This document shows, one piece after another, positions 27,063 to 34,367 of a stretch of 64,000 nucleotides of DNA. The stretch is from Spongisporangium articulatum. GTDB taxonomy: Bacteria; Actinomycetota; Actinomycetes; Actinomycetales; Kineosporiaceae. The stretch covers positions 248,001 to 312,000 of the forward strand of contig NZ_JBITLV010000003.1 in NCBI RefSeq assembly GCF_044465595.1, written 5' to 3'. The notes below the pieces were generated by a model. It did not search any database and was not told the DNA's origin. It saw only the letters and a list, made by a program, of their open reading frames with translations. Positions within the stretch are counted from its first letter, which is position 1. Every line of letters starts with the position of its first letter. The position numbers were made by a program, and so were the translations under genes.

Positions 27063-27635
27063 GTGAGCGGGAACGTGGCCGACCTGGTGCGGCGCGCACA
27101 CGACGGCGACGAGGCGGCCTGGGGGGCGCTCGTCGACCGGTTCGCGCCGCTGCTGTGGTCGGTCTGCCGCCGCTACCGGCTCTCCGCCACCGACGCCGAC
27201 GACGTCGCGCAGGCCGTCTGGCTGAAGCTGCTGGAACACCTTCCGCGACTGCGGGAACCGGCGGCCCTGCCCGGCTGGCTGGCGACCACGACGAGCCGCG
27301 AGTGCCTGCGCGTGACGCGCGTGAGCGGGAACCGGCAGGAGCAGGAACTGGTGGAGGACGTCGTCCCGGAGAACCGGGCCCCGGCCGTGGACGCCGGGCT
27401 GCTGCGGGCCGAGCGGTTCGACGCCCTGCGGGCGGCGTTCGCGGCCCTCGGCGACCGGTGCCGGGCGCTGCTGGCCCTGCTGATGCGCGACCCGGCCCCC
27501 GGCTACGAGCAGATCGGTGTCGAGCTCGGCATGCCCGTCGGCAGCATCGGGCCCACCCGGGCCCGGTGCCTCGACTCGCTGCGCCGCACGCCCGAACTGG
27601 CGGCGCTGCTGACCGTCGACGGCGGGAGGGGGTGA
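27063..27635 (+). CDS. ECF-type sigma-70 family RNA polymerase sigma factor, 190 aa
   Basis: Alternative sigma factor. Region 2 is seen as LVRRAHDGDEAAWGALVDRF ... DADDVAQAVWLKLLEHLPRL, and region 4 as ALGDRCRALLALLMRD ... YEQIGVELGMPVGSIGPTRA. GTG 27063 follows GGAGGAG by 6 nt; an ATG at 27048 directly after the protease stop is a weaker alternative. It is packed between a protease gene and a 159-aa gene, spacing 15 and 4 bases. There is no classic zinc anti-sigma gene beside it, so control is probably through the adjacent proteases or the 159-aa protein. Target promoters are unknown. Confidence 0.92.
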   Translation: MSGNVADLVRRAHDGDEAAWGALVDRFAPLLWSVCRRYRLSATDADDVAQAVWLKLLEHLPRLREPAALPGWLATTTSRECLRVTRVSGNRQEQELVEDVVPENRAPAVDAGLLRAERFDALRAAFAALGDRCRALLALLMRDPAPGYEQIGVELGMPVGSIGPTRARCLDSLRRTPELAALLTVDGGRG

Positions 27636-27639
27636 CGTC

Positions 27640-28119
27640 ATGAGCGAGGGGCCCGACTACTCCGACTACTCCGACTACTCCGACGATGCCGCACTGCTGG
27701 CCGAGCTGGCTGCGGCTCTGGCCGAAACCACCGACGTGCCGCCTGGTTTCGCACGCTCGGGGCGTGACCTGTTCACGTTTCGCACACTTGACGCAGAGCT
27801 GGCCGAGCTCGTGGAGGAGGCGGCCGGGGCGCTGGTCCGGTCGACCTCCGGGGCCGACGAGGGCCCCCGAACCCTGACGTTCCGCGCCCGCGACCTGCTG
27901 ATCGACGTCGACCTCGACGTGCACCCGCCGGCGCTGCGCGGCCAGCTCAGCTCTGAGCGCGGCGAGCTGCCCGTCGAGGTGGTCGCCGAGGCGGTCGGGG
28001 CCGAACCGCTGCCGGTGCCCGTGGACGACGTCGGCTACTTCGCGGTCGCCCCGTTCCCGTTCGCGTCCGGTCGGTTCCGGCTGCGCTGCGGTGGCGTCGT
28101 CACACCCTGGATCGGCTGA
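27640..28119 (+). CDS. Sigma-linked protein of unknown function, 159 aa
   Basis: Soluble acidic protein with no database domain I can name. After a repetitive N-terminus (three tandem DYS units) comes ALLAELAAALAETTDVPPGF and then FTFRTLDAELAELVEE, a motif I recognise as recurring in proteins encoded next to ECF sigma genes of such cassettes in actinobacteria. The second half is beta-rich (TLTFRARDLLIDVDLDV). GGGAGGGGG precedes the ATG. It may be an anti-sigma factor or the protease substrate that holds the sigma factor; this is inference from position and size. Confidence 0.8.
   Translation: MSEGPDYSDYSDYSDDAALLAELAAALAETTDVPPGFARSGRDLFTFRTLDAELAELVEEAAGALVRSTSGADEGPRTLTFRARDLLIDVDLDVHPPALRGQLSSERGELPVEVVAEAVGAEPLPVPVDDVGYFAVAPFPFASGRFRLRCGGVVTPWIG
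27655..27681. repeat. Triplicated 9-bp unit encoding DYS repeats
   Basis: GACTACTCC is repeated three times head to tail and in frame, giving three DYS units near the N-terminus of the sigma-linked protein. Slippage could change the copy number without shifting the frame. Confidence 0.9.
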
Positions 28120-28157
28120 ACGTCCCGTGTATCAGGGGCCGGGGTGCTGGCCTCCTT

Positions 28158-28190
28158 CCCCGTGAACGGCATTCAGCGGACATCACGGGG
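28158..28190 (+). terminator. Possible hairpin between the sigma cassette and the hemopexin-like gene
   Basis: CCCCGTG (28158-28164) and CACGGGG (28184-28190) can pair across a 19-base loop in the 86-base gap. It is short and lacks a U-tract, so its function is doubtful; if real it would separate the hemopexin-like gene from the cassette. Confidence 0.3.
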
Positions 28191-28208
28191 TGGAGCAGGA
28201 GCAGGGTG

Positions 28209-28871
28209 ATGGGCGTCGACCGGGTCTACTTCGTGAAGGGCAGCACCGTGCTGCCGTACGACCTCGACGACGACGTCGCGGTCGACGTGCGCTGGCAGCT
28301 GGACGACGTGTGGGCCGGGTTGCCGCCGGCCTTCGCGGCCGGGATGGACGCGGCGCTCGACCTGGGCACCTATTACCTGTACGTGTTCCGAGGCGGTGAG
28401 TGCGTGCGCATCCCGTGCGACACGCACCGGGCGGACGACGACGGCCCGGTCCCGATCCGCGCGGACTTCCCCGGGCTCGGGGTCGCGAGGCTGGACGCCG
28501 CGACGCCGTGGGACGACGGCAGCGCCTACCTCTTCACCGGGCGGTACTGCGTTCGCTACGACCCGGTGCTGCGCCGGGCAGGTCGCCCACAACCGGTCTC
28601 GAGCCTGTTCACGGGCGTGTCGGACACCTGGCTGGGCTCCGGGGTGGACGCCGCGGTGAACCCCGGCTACGGCTTCGCCTACCTGTTCCGGGGTACGGAG
28701 TACGTGCGGCTGGACACCCGGACCGGCACGCAGCTCGGGTCGCCCCGGCCGATCGCCGCCGACTGGCACGGACTGTCCGGACCGTTCGACGCCGCCTGGT
28801 GCAACACCCCGCTCTCGCTCAACGGTTCCGCCGGCGCGCTCAGTGCTCGCTCGATGCAGCCCACAGGTTGA
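28209..28871 (+). CDS. Hemopexin-repeat-like protein, 220 aa
   Basis: Predicted four-bladed beta-propeller. Blade-like repeats recur at regular spacing: VYFVKGSTVLPYDL, YLYVFRGGECVRI, AYLFTGRYCVRYD and AYLFRGTEYVRLD. No signal peptide is seen, so it is probably cytoplasmic. Bacterial hemopexin-like proteins are mostly unassigned. GTG 28206 and ATG 28209 are both possible starts. It lies 86 bases after the sigma cassette on the same strand and overlaps the convergent aldo/keto reductase gene by 32 bases at the 3' end. Confidence 0.8.
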   Translation: MGVDRVYFVKGSTVLPYDLDDDVAVDVRWQLDDVWAGLPPAFAAGMDAALDLGTYYLYVFRGGECVRIPCDTHRADDDGPVPIRADFPGLGVARLDAATPWDDGSAYLFTGRYCVRYDPVLRRAGRPQPVSSLFTGVSDTWLGSGVDAAVNPGYGFAYLFRGTEYVRLDTRTGTQLGSPRPIAADWHGLSGPFDAAWCNTPLSLNGSAGALSARSMQPTG

Positions 28872-29880
28872 TGCCGGCGTCGACGGCGTCGCGGTCGATC
28901 TCGGCCAGCTCGTCGTCCGTGAACTCGGGCCCGCGCACGGCGGCCAGGCTGTCCTCCAGCTGCGCCACGCTCGAGGCGCCGATCAGCACCGAGGTGACCC
29001 GCTCGTCGCGCATCGCCCAGGACAGCGCCAGCTGCGCCAGCGTCTGACCGCGGCTGCCGGCCAGCTCGTTGAGCTTGCGGATGTGCCCGATCGCCTCGTC
29101 GGTGAGCAGCGACGGGTCGAGCGACTTGCCCTGCGCGGCCCGGGACCCCTCGGGGATGCCGCCCAGGTAGCGGTCGGTGAGCATGCCCTGGGCCAGCGGC
29201 GAGAACGCGATGCAGCCGACGCCCAACTCGTCGAGGGCGCTCAGCAGGCCCTCCTCGATCCAGCGGTTCAGCATCGAGTAGCTGGGCTGGTGGATGAGCA
29301 GCGGCGTGCCCATCTCGCTGAGGATGGCCGCCGCCTCGCGCGTGCGTTCGGGCGAGTACGAGGAGATGCCGGCGTACAGGGCGCGGCCGGAGCGCACGGC
29401 GGCGTCCAGCGCACCCATCGTCTCCTCCAGCGGTGTGTCCGGGTCGAACCGGTGGCTGTAGAAGACGTCCACGTAGTCGACGCCCATCCGCTTCAGCGAC
29501 TGGTCGAGGCTGGCCAGCAGGTACTTCCGCGACCCCCACTGGCCGTACGGGCCGGGCCACATGTCGTAACCGGCCTTCGTCGAGAGGACCAGCTCGTCAC
29601 GGTAGGGGCGGAAGTCCTGCGCGAAGATCGAGCCGAAGTTCTGCTCGGCGCTGCCATAGGGCGGGCCGTAGTTGTTGGCCAGGTCGAAGTGCGTGACCCC
29701 CAGGTCGAAGGCCCGGCGCAGGATCGCCCGCTGCGTCTCGATCGGCTTGTCGTCGCCGAAGTTGTGCCACAGCCCCAGGGAGATCGCGGGCAGCAGCAGG
29801 CCGCTGCGCCCCGTGCGGCGGTAGGGCATGCGCCCGTCGTAACGGTCGGCGTCGGCGACGAACGTCTGCAGCGTGTCCAT
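28840..29880 (-). CDS. Aldo/keto reductase, YghZ/Gpr-like, 346 aa
   Basis: NADPH-dependent carbonyl reductase. The length of 346 residues equals that of E. coli YghZ, an L-glyceraldehyde-3-phosphate reductase. The tetrad regions are HFDLANNYGPPYGSAE (Asp/Tyr), STKAGYDMWPGPYG (Lys) and DVFYSHRFDPDTP (His). ATG 29880 is chosen because the fold starts soon after it. The gene is divergent from pfp. The physiological substrate (methylglyoxal or glyceraldehyde-3-phosphate) is inferred from family membership. Confidence 0.9.
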   Translation of the reverse strand: MDTLQTFVADADRYDGRMPYRRTGRSGLLLPAISLGLWHNFGDDKPIETQRAILRRAFDLGVTHFDLANNYGPPYGSAEQNFGSIFAQDFRPYRDELVLSTKAGYDMWPGPYGQWGSRKYLLASLDQSLKRMGVDYVDVFYSHRFDPDTPLEETMGALDAAVRSGRALYAGISSYSPERTREAAAILSEMGTPLLIHQPSYSMLNRWIEEGLLSALDELGVGCIAFSPLAQGMLTDRYLGGIPEGSRAAQGKSLDPSLLTDEAIGHIRKLNELAGSRGQTLAQLALSWAMRDERVTSVLIGASSVAQLEDSLAAVRGPEFTDDELAEIDRDAVDAGINLWAASSEH

Positions 29881-29969
29881 GCCGCTCACCCTGCCACCCC
29901 CGGACGACTCGGACCTGTCCGGACCTGCCGAGCCCTGCGCGCCCACCCACCCCCACTAGGCTTACGCGC

Positions 29970-31193
29970 ATGACTGTCCGCCGTGTCGCCCTCCTCACCG
30001 CGGGTGGCCTCGCTCCCTGCCTCTCCTCCGCCGTCGGCGGTCTGATCGAGCGGTACACGGAGCTCGCCCCCGAGATCGAGATCATCGGTTACCGCAACGG
30101 CTACGCCGGCCTGCTCAGCGGGGACTACTTCGAGGTCACCCCGCACATCCGGGAGCGCGCCCACGTGCTGCACCGGTTCGGCGGCAGCCCGATCGGCAAC
30201 AGCCGGGTGAAGCTCACCAACGTCGCCGACTGCGTGAAGCGCGGGCTGGTGCAGGAGGGTGAGGACCCACTGGCGGTCGCCGCCAACCGGCTCTCGGCCG
30301 ACGGCATCGACGTCCTGCACACCATCGGCGGCGACGACACGAACACGACGGCCGCCGACCTGGCCGCGTACCTGCACGAGAACGGCTACGAGCTGACCGT
30401 CGTCGGCCTGCCGAAGACGATCGACAACGACGTGATCCCGATCCGGCAGAGCCTCGGCGCCTGGACCGCCGCCGAGCAGGGCGCCCGGTTCGCGCAGAAC
30501 ATCATCGCCGAGCACTCCTCGAACATCCGGATGCTGATCATCCACGAGGTGATGGGCCGCAACTGCGGGTGGCTGACCGCCGCCACGGCCGCGAAGTACC
30601 GCGAGTGGGTCACCGCGCAGGAGTACATCGGGTTCGGCCACGAGCAGGAGCAGTGGGACGTGCACGCGGTCTACGTGCCCGAGCTGGAGTTCGACATCAA
30701 GGCCGAGGCGGAGCGGCTGAAGGCGATCATGGACGCCAACCGGTGCGTGAACGTCTTCCTCTCCGAGGGCGCGGGCGTCGAGACGATCGTGAACGAGATG
30801 ATCGCCCGTGGCGAGGAGCCGGAGCGCGACGCGTTCGGCCACGTGAAGCTCGACAAGGTCAACCCCGGCCAGTGGTTCGCGTCGCAGTTCTCCGAGCTGG
30901 TCGAGGCCGAGAAGACGATGGTCTGGAAGAGCGGCTACTTCTCCCGCTCGGCGCCGGCCAACACCGACGACCTGCGGCTGATCAAGTCGTGCACCGACTA
31001 CGCCGTCGACGCGGCGCTGCGCGGCGAGAGCGGCGTCGTCGGGCACGACGAGGAACGCGGCAACCTGCTGCGGGCCATCGAGTTCCCCCGGATCAAGGGC
31101 GGAAAAGCATTCGACACGGACCAGCCCTGGTTCGATGATCTGCTGGGGGCCATCGGGCAGCCCAAGGGCGCGAAGGTCACCGTCCAGCACTAG
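29970..31193 (+). CDS. pfp: Pyrophosphate-dependent 6-phosphofructokinase, 407 aa
   Basis: Reversible glycolytic phosphofructokinase using PPi. The signature IGGDDTNTTAADLA has Asp after GG-D where ATP enzymes have Gly, and PKTIDND with Lys replaces the usual PGTIDND, both marks of PPi dependence. MGRNCGWLTA binds fructose-6-phosphate. The ATG start at 29970 has TAGGCT 7 nt upstream and no Shine-Dalgarno sequence, so it is probably leaderless. The downstream YccF gene starts 19 bases after the stop. Confidence 0.94.
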   Translation: MTVRRVALLTAGGLAPCLSSAVGGLIERYTELAPEIEIIGYRNGYAGLLSGDYFEVTPHIRERAHVLHRFGGSPIGNSRVKLTNVADCVKRGLVQEGEDPLAVAANRLSADGIDVLHTIGGDDTNTTAADLAAYLHENGYELTVVGLPKTIDNDVIPIRQSLGAWTAAEQGARFAQNIIAEHSSNIRMLIIHEVMGRNCGWLTAATAAKYREWVTAQEYIGFGHEQEQWDVHAVYVPELEFDIKAEAERLKAIMDANRCVNVFLSEGAGVETIVNEMIARGEEPERDAFGHVKLDKVNPGQWFASQFSELVEAEKTMVWKSGYFSRSAPANTDDLRLIKSCTDYAVDAALRGESGVVGHDEERGNLLRAIEFPRIKGGKAFDTDQPWFDDLLGAIGQPKGAKVTVQH

Positions 31194-31212
31194 TACCGGC
31201 CTGAGGAGGCGC

Positions 31213-31611
31213 ATGATCCGGCTCGTCCTGAACCTGGTCTGGCTGGTGGTCAGCGGGTTCTGGCTGGCCGTCGGCTACGCGCTGGCCGGGCTGCTGATGT
31301 GCGTCCTGGTCGTCACCATCCCGTTCGGCATCGCGTCGTTCCGGCTGGCCAACTTCGTGCTCTGGCCGTTCGGGCGCGAGCTGGCCGACCGGCCGGGGGC
31401 CGGGGCGCCGTCGACGATCGGCAACGTGCTCTGGTTCCTGCTGGCGGGCCTGTGGATCGCGATCGCCCACGTGCTGGCCGGCGTGGCCCTGTGTCTCACG
31501 ATCATCGGCATCCCGTTCGGCTGGGCCAATCTCAAACTGGCTGCGGTGGCGCTGTTCCCGCTCGGCAAGGAGATCGTCGCCTCCGACCGGGACCGCCGGG
31601 TCACGGACTGA
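31213..31611 (+). CDS. YccF domain membrane protein, 132 aa
   Basis: Small integral membrane protein with two copies of the YccF motif: VVTIPFGIASFRLANFVLWP and LTIIGIPFGWANLKLAAVAL, each next to a TM helix. ATG 31213 follows GAGGAGG. It may be cotranscribed with pfp upstream (19-base gap) and with the ABC-F gene downstream (11-base gap). Its function is unknown. Confidence 0.92.
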   Translation: MIRLVLNLVWLVVSGFWLAVGYALAGLLMCVLVVTIPFGIASFRLANFVLWPFGRELADRPGAGAPSTIGNVLWFLLAGLWIAIAHVLAGVALCLTIIGIPFGWANLKLAAVALFPLGKEIVASDRDRRVTD

Positions 31612-31622
31612 AGGAGCTCCAC

Positions 31623-33257
31623 ATGTCCGCGACGCTGGTCGCGAAGGATCTCGGCGCCGGTCACGGTGCGCGCGTGCTGTTCTCGAGCCTCGACCTGTCG
31701 GTGGCGCCCGGGGACGTCGTCGGGCTGGTCGGCGCGAACGGCGCCGGGAAGTCGACGCTGCTGCGCCTGCTGGGCGGTCTCGAGACACCGGAGACCGGCG
31801 TCGTCCAGCTCTCCCCCACCGACGCGGCCGTGGGCTTCCTGGCCCAGGAGCCGGACCGCCGTCCGGGCGAGACGGTCGCCGAGTTCCTCGGCCGCCGAAC
31901 GGGTGTCACGGCCGCGACCGAGGCGATGGACGCCGCCGCCGAGGCCCTCGCCGCGGGCGCGCCCGGGTCGGACGACACCTACTCGGCCGCGCTCGAACGC
32001 TGGTTGGCGCTCGGCGGCGCCGACCTCGAGGAGCGGGCGGACGACGTCCGCTCCCGGCTCGACGTCCCCGCCCCCGAGGCGCTGATGACCTCCCTGTCGG
32101 GCGGCCAGGCCGCCCGGGCGGGGCTGGCCGCCCTGCTGCTGTCGCGCTACGACCTGTACCTCCTGGACGAGCCGACCAACGACCTCGACCTGGCCGGGCT
32201 GGCCCTCCTGGAGGAGTTCGTCACCGGCCTGCGGGTGGGCACGGTACTGGTCAGCCACGACCGGGAGTTCCTGGCCCGCACCGTGAACCGCGTGGTCGAG
32301 CTCGACCTCGCGCAGCAGCAGGTCGGCGTCTACGGCGGCGGCTACACGTCGTACCTGGAGGAGCGCGAGCGGGCCCGGCAGCACGCCCGCGAGGCCTACG
32401 AGGAGTACGCGGACACGAGGGCCGGCCTGGAGGAACGCGCCCGGACGCAGCGGGCCTGGATGGAGAAGGGCGTGCGCAACGCCCGTCGCAAGGCCACCGA
32501 CCCCGACAAGCACGTCAAGCACTTCCGCGGCGAGACCAGCGAGAAGCAGGCGGCCAAGGCCCGCCAGACCGACCGGCGGATCGAACGGCTGGAGGAGGTC
32601 GAGGAGCCGCGCAAGGAGTGGAAGCTGCAGCTGGAGATCGCGGTGGCGCAGCGCTCCGGGGCGGTGGTCTCGACGCTGAACGGCGCCGTCGTGCGGCGCG
32701 ACGGCTTCACGCTCGGGCCGGTCAACCTGCAGGTCGACTGGGCCGACCGGGTGGCCATCACCGGCGCCAACGGGGCCGGCAAGTCGACGCTGCTGGCGCT
32801 GATGCTGGGCCGGCTGGCCCCCGACGACGGTTCGGCCTCGCTCGGGCCGGGCGTGCTGGTCGGCGAGATCGACCAGGCCCGAGCGCGTTTCGACGGTGAC
32901 GCGACCCTGGTCGAGGCGTTCGGCGCCGAGCTGCCGGACTGGCCGGACGCCGACGTGCGCACCCTGCTGGCCAAGTTCGGTCTCGGCGCCGAACACGTCA
33001 AACGCCCGTCGTCCGGCCTGTCCCCCGGCGAGCGCACCCGCGCCGGCCTCGCCCTGCTGCAGGCCCGCGGGGTGAACCTGCTCGTGCTCGACGAACCGAC
33101 CAACCACCTCGACCTCCCGGCGATCGAACAGCTGGAGCAGGCGCTGGAGTCGTTCCCGGGCACGCTGCTGCTGGTCTCGCACGATCGCCGGATGCTGGAG
33201 GCCGTGCGCGTGACCCGCCGCCTCGAGGTGGACGACGGGCACGTTCGCGAACTCTGA
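31623..33257 (+). CDS. ABC-F family ATPase, 544 aa
   Basis: Soluble twin-ATPase protein of the ABC-F class, which act on the ribosome. Two nucleotide-binding domains have Walker A GANGAGKSTLL in each copy, signatures LSGGQ and LSPGE, Walker B LLDEPTNDLDL and VLDEPTNHLDL, and a charged linker of about 80 residues between them. No TM region exists. ATG 31623 follows AGGAGC. ABC-F proteins include translation factors and antibiotic-resistance proteins; I cannot tell which type this is. Confidence 0.93.
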   Translation: MSATLVAKDLGAGHGARVLFSSLDLSVAPGDVVGLVGANGAGKSTLLRLLGGLETPETGVVQLSPTDAAVGFLAQEPDRRPGETVAEFLGRRTGVTAATEAMDAAAEALAAGAPGSDDTYSAALERWLALGGADLEERADDVRSRLDVPAPEALMTSLSGGQAARAGLAALLLSRYDLYLLDEPTNDLDLAGLALLEEFVTGLRVGTVLVSHDREFLARTVNRVVELDLAQQQVGVYGGGYTSYLEERERARQHAREAYEEYADTRAGLEERARTQRAWMEKGVRNARRKATDPDKHVKHFRGETSEKQAAKARQTDRRIERLEEVEEPRKEWKLQLEIAVAQRSGAVVSTLNGAVVRRDGFTLGPVNLQVDWADRVAITGANGAGKSTLLALMLGRLAPDDGSASLGPGVLVGEIDQARARFDGDATLVEAFGAELPDWPDADVRTLLAKFGLGAEHVKRPSSGLSPGERTRAGLALLQARGVNLLVLDEPTNHLDLPAIEQLEQALESFPGTLLLVSHDRRMLEAVRVTRRLEVDDGHVREL

Positions 33258-33263
33258 GTTCCC

Positions 33264-34235
33264 TTACTTCGGAAGCGATTTGGCCGCAATCACTGCGGTC
33301 ATGAACCGGTAGTCGTGGGTCGCCTTGTAGCGTGGGTCCTTCTTGACCAGCCGCATGAACTTCTTGTGCCCCTCGTGGTCCTGGGCGACGAGGCAGCCGG
33401 CCGACCACTCCCCGACGTGCGACGGGTCCCGGAACGCCGAGTGCTGGTTGATGCCCATCCCGCTGCCGGTCAGGGCGGTGTCACCCTTGTCCCGGTGCCC
33501 GGAGTGGTTCTTGTCCCGCACGATCGCCAGGCGGCCCCGCTGGATCAGCGCCTCGTGCGGGTTGTTGCCGCTCGCCCCCGTGTGGGTGCCGACGACCCAG
33601 CCCTTCTGCTGCCCGAGGGCGATGTGCGCGGTCCCGTCCGCGCGTTCCTTCTGCAGCCGGCCCGGTTCGGTCGTGGCCAGGATGTTGAGGACGATCTCCG
33701 GCTTCCCGCCGGGCGCGATCCGCAGGAGCATTCGCCGGTCGTTCCACTGGTCGAAGACGTTCCGGGCCGGGACACCGGCCTTGGTCGAGCCCTCCAGGTA
33801 GACGATCGTCAGGTACCCGTCGAGCCGGGCCACGAACTGCTTCTGGGCGAGCATGTACTTCACGATCCGGCTGGCCAGGTCCTTGCCCAGCGTCAGCGGG
33901 AGGAACGAGTCGGGGGTCTCCTCGAGCAGCGCGTGCGCGATCTTCGGCGTGAGCGCCCCGTCGTAGGGCAGGTGCTGGTGCCTGGCGAAGGCCATCAGCG
34001 CCCGCTGGCTGTTGGGCCCGAACTCGCCGTCGACCTTGGGGTCGAGGCAGCCGAGCGCGATGAGCCGGGCCTGGACGGCGCGGGCCAGCGTGTCCCGGGC
34101 CTTGGTGTCCAGGGCCTTCACCGAGACGTCGGCGTTCCCGGTCGCCACGGCCTCGAGAGCCTTCTTCCGGGCGGCCCGCTCCTCGGCCTTCTTCTCCTCC
34201 GCCGCCTTCTGGGCGGCGGTCTTCGTGGGTGCCAT
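33264..34235 (-). CDS. Peptidoglycan-binding protein with YkuD-like C-terminal domain, 323 aa
   Basis: The N-terminus is a charged Lys/Ala/Glu helix (about 1-35), then a PG_binding_1 domain (about 55-110; GCLDPKVDGEFGPNSQRALM). The C-terminal half contains GINQHSAF and VGEWSAGCLVAQDHEG, a His and Cys arrangement like L,D-transpeptidase YkuD. No signal peptide or TM segment is visible, which is odd for a wall enzyme. ATG 34235 follows GGGAGGG; a much longer open frame upstream is rejected because it is antisense to the ligase. Confidence 0.75.
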   Translation of the reverse strand: MAPTKTAAQKAAEEKKAEERAARKKALEAVATGNADVSVKALDTKARDTLARAVQARLIALGCLDPKVDGEFGPNSQRALMAFARHQHLPYDGALTPKIAHALLEETPDSFLPLTLGKDLASRIVKYMLAQKQFVARLDGYLTIVYLEGSTKAGVPARNVFDQWNDRRMLLRIAPGGKPEIVLNILATTEPGRLQKERADGTAHIALGQQKGWVVGTHTGASGNNPHEALIQRGRLAIVRDKNHSGHRDKGDTALTGSGMGINQHSAFRDPSHVGEWSAGCLVAQDHEGHKKFMRLVKKDPRYKATHDYRFMTAVIAAKSLPK

Positions 34236-34338
34236 GGTCCCTCCCAGGGGTGACGCCACGGCCCGCGGCTTCGGCACGGATCGTCCGTGGCTGTTCACCT
34301 GGCCAGAGGCGGTCCCCGGGGTCCTGATACACGCGCGC

Positions 34339-34366
34339 CTGTCGGTGCCGCCCGACAGACTGTCGG
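34339..34366. promoter_or_regulatory. Palindromes directly before the ligase start codon
   Basis: CTGTCGG, CCGACAG and CTGTCGG occur in alternating order. The last two form CCGACAGACTGTCGG, a 15-base palindrome around a central A, ending one base before the ATG. It could be an operator or a competing RNA hairpin. CAGACT, 6 nt before the ATG, is a weak -10 candidate inside it. Confidence 0.5.
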
Positions 34367-34367
34367 C

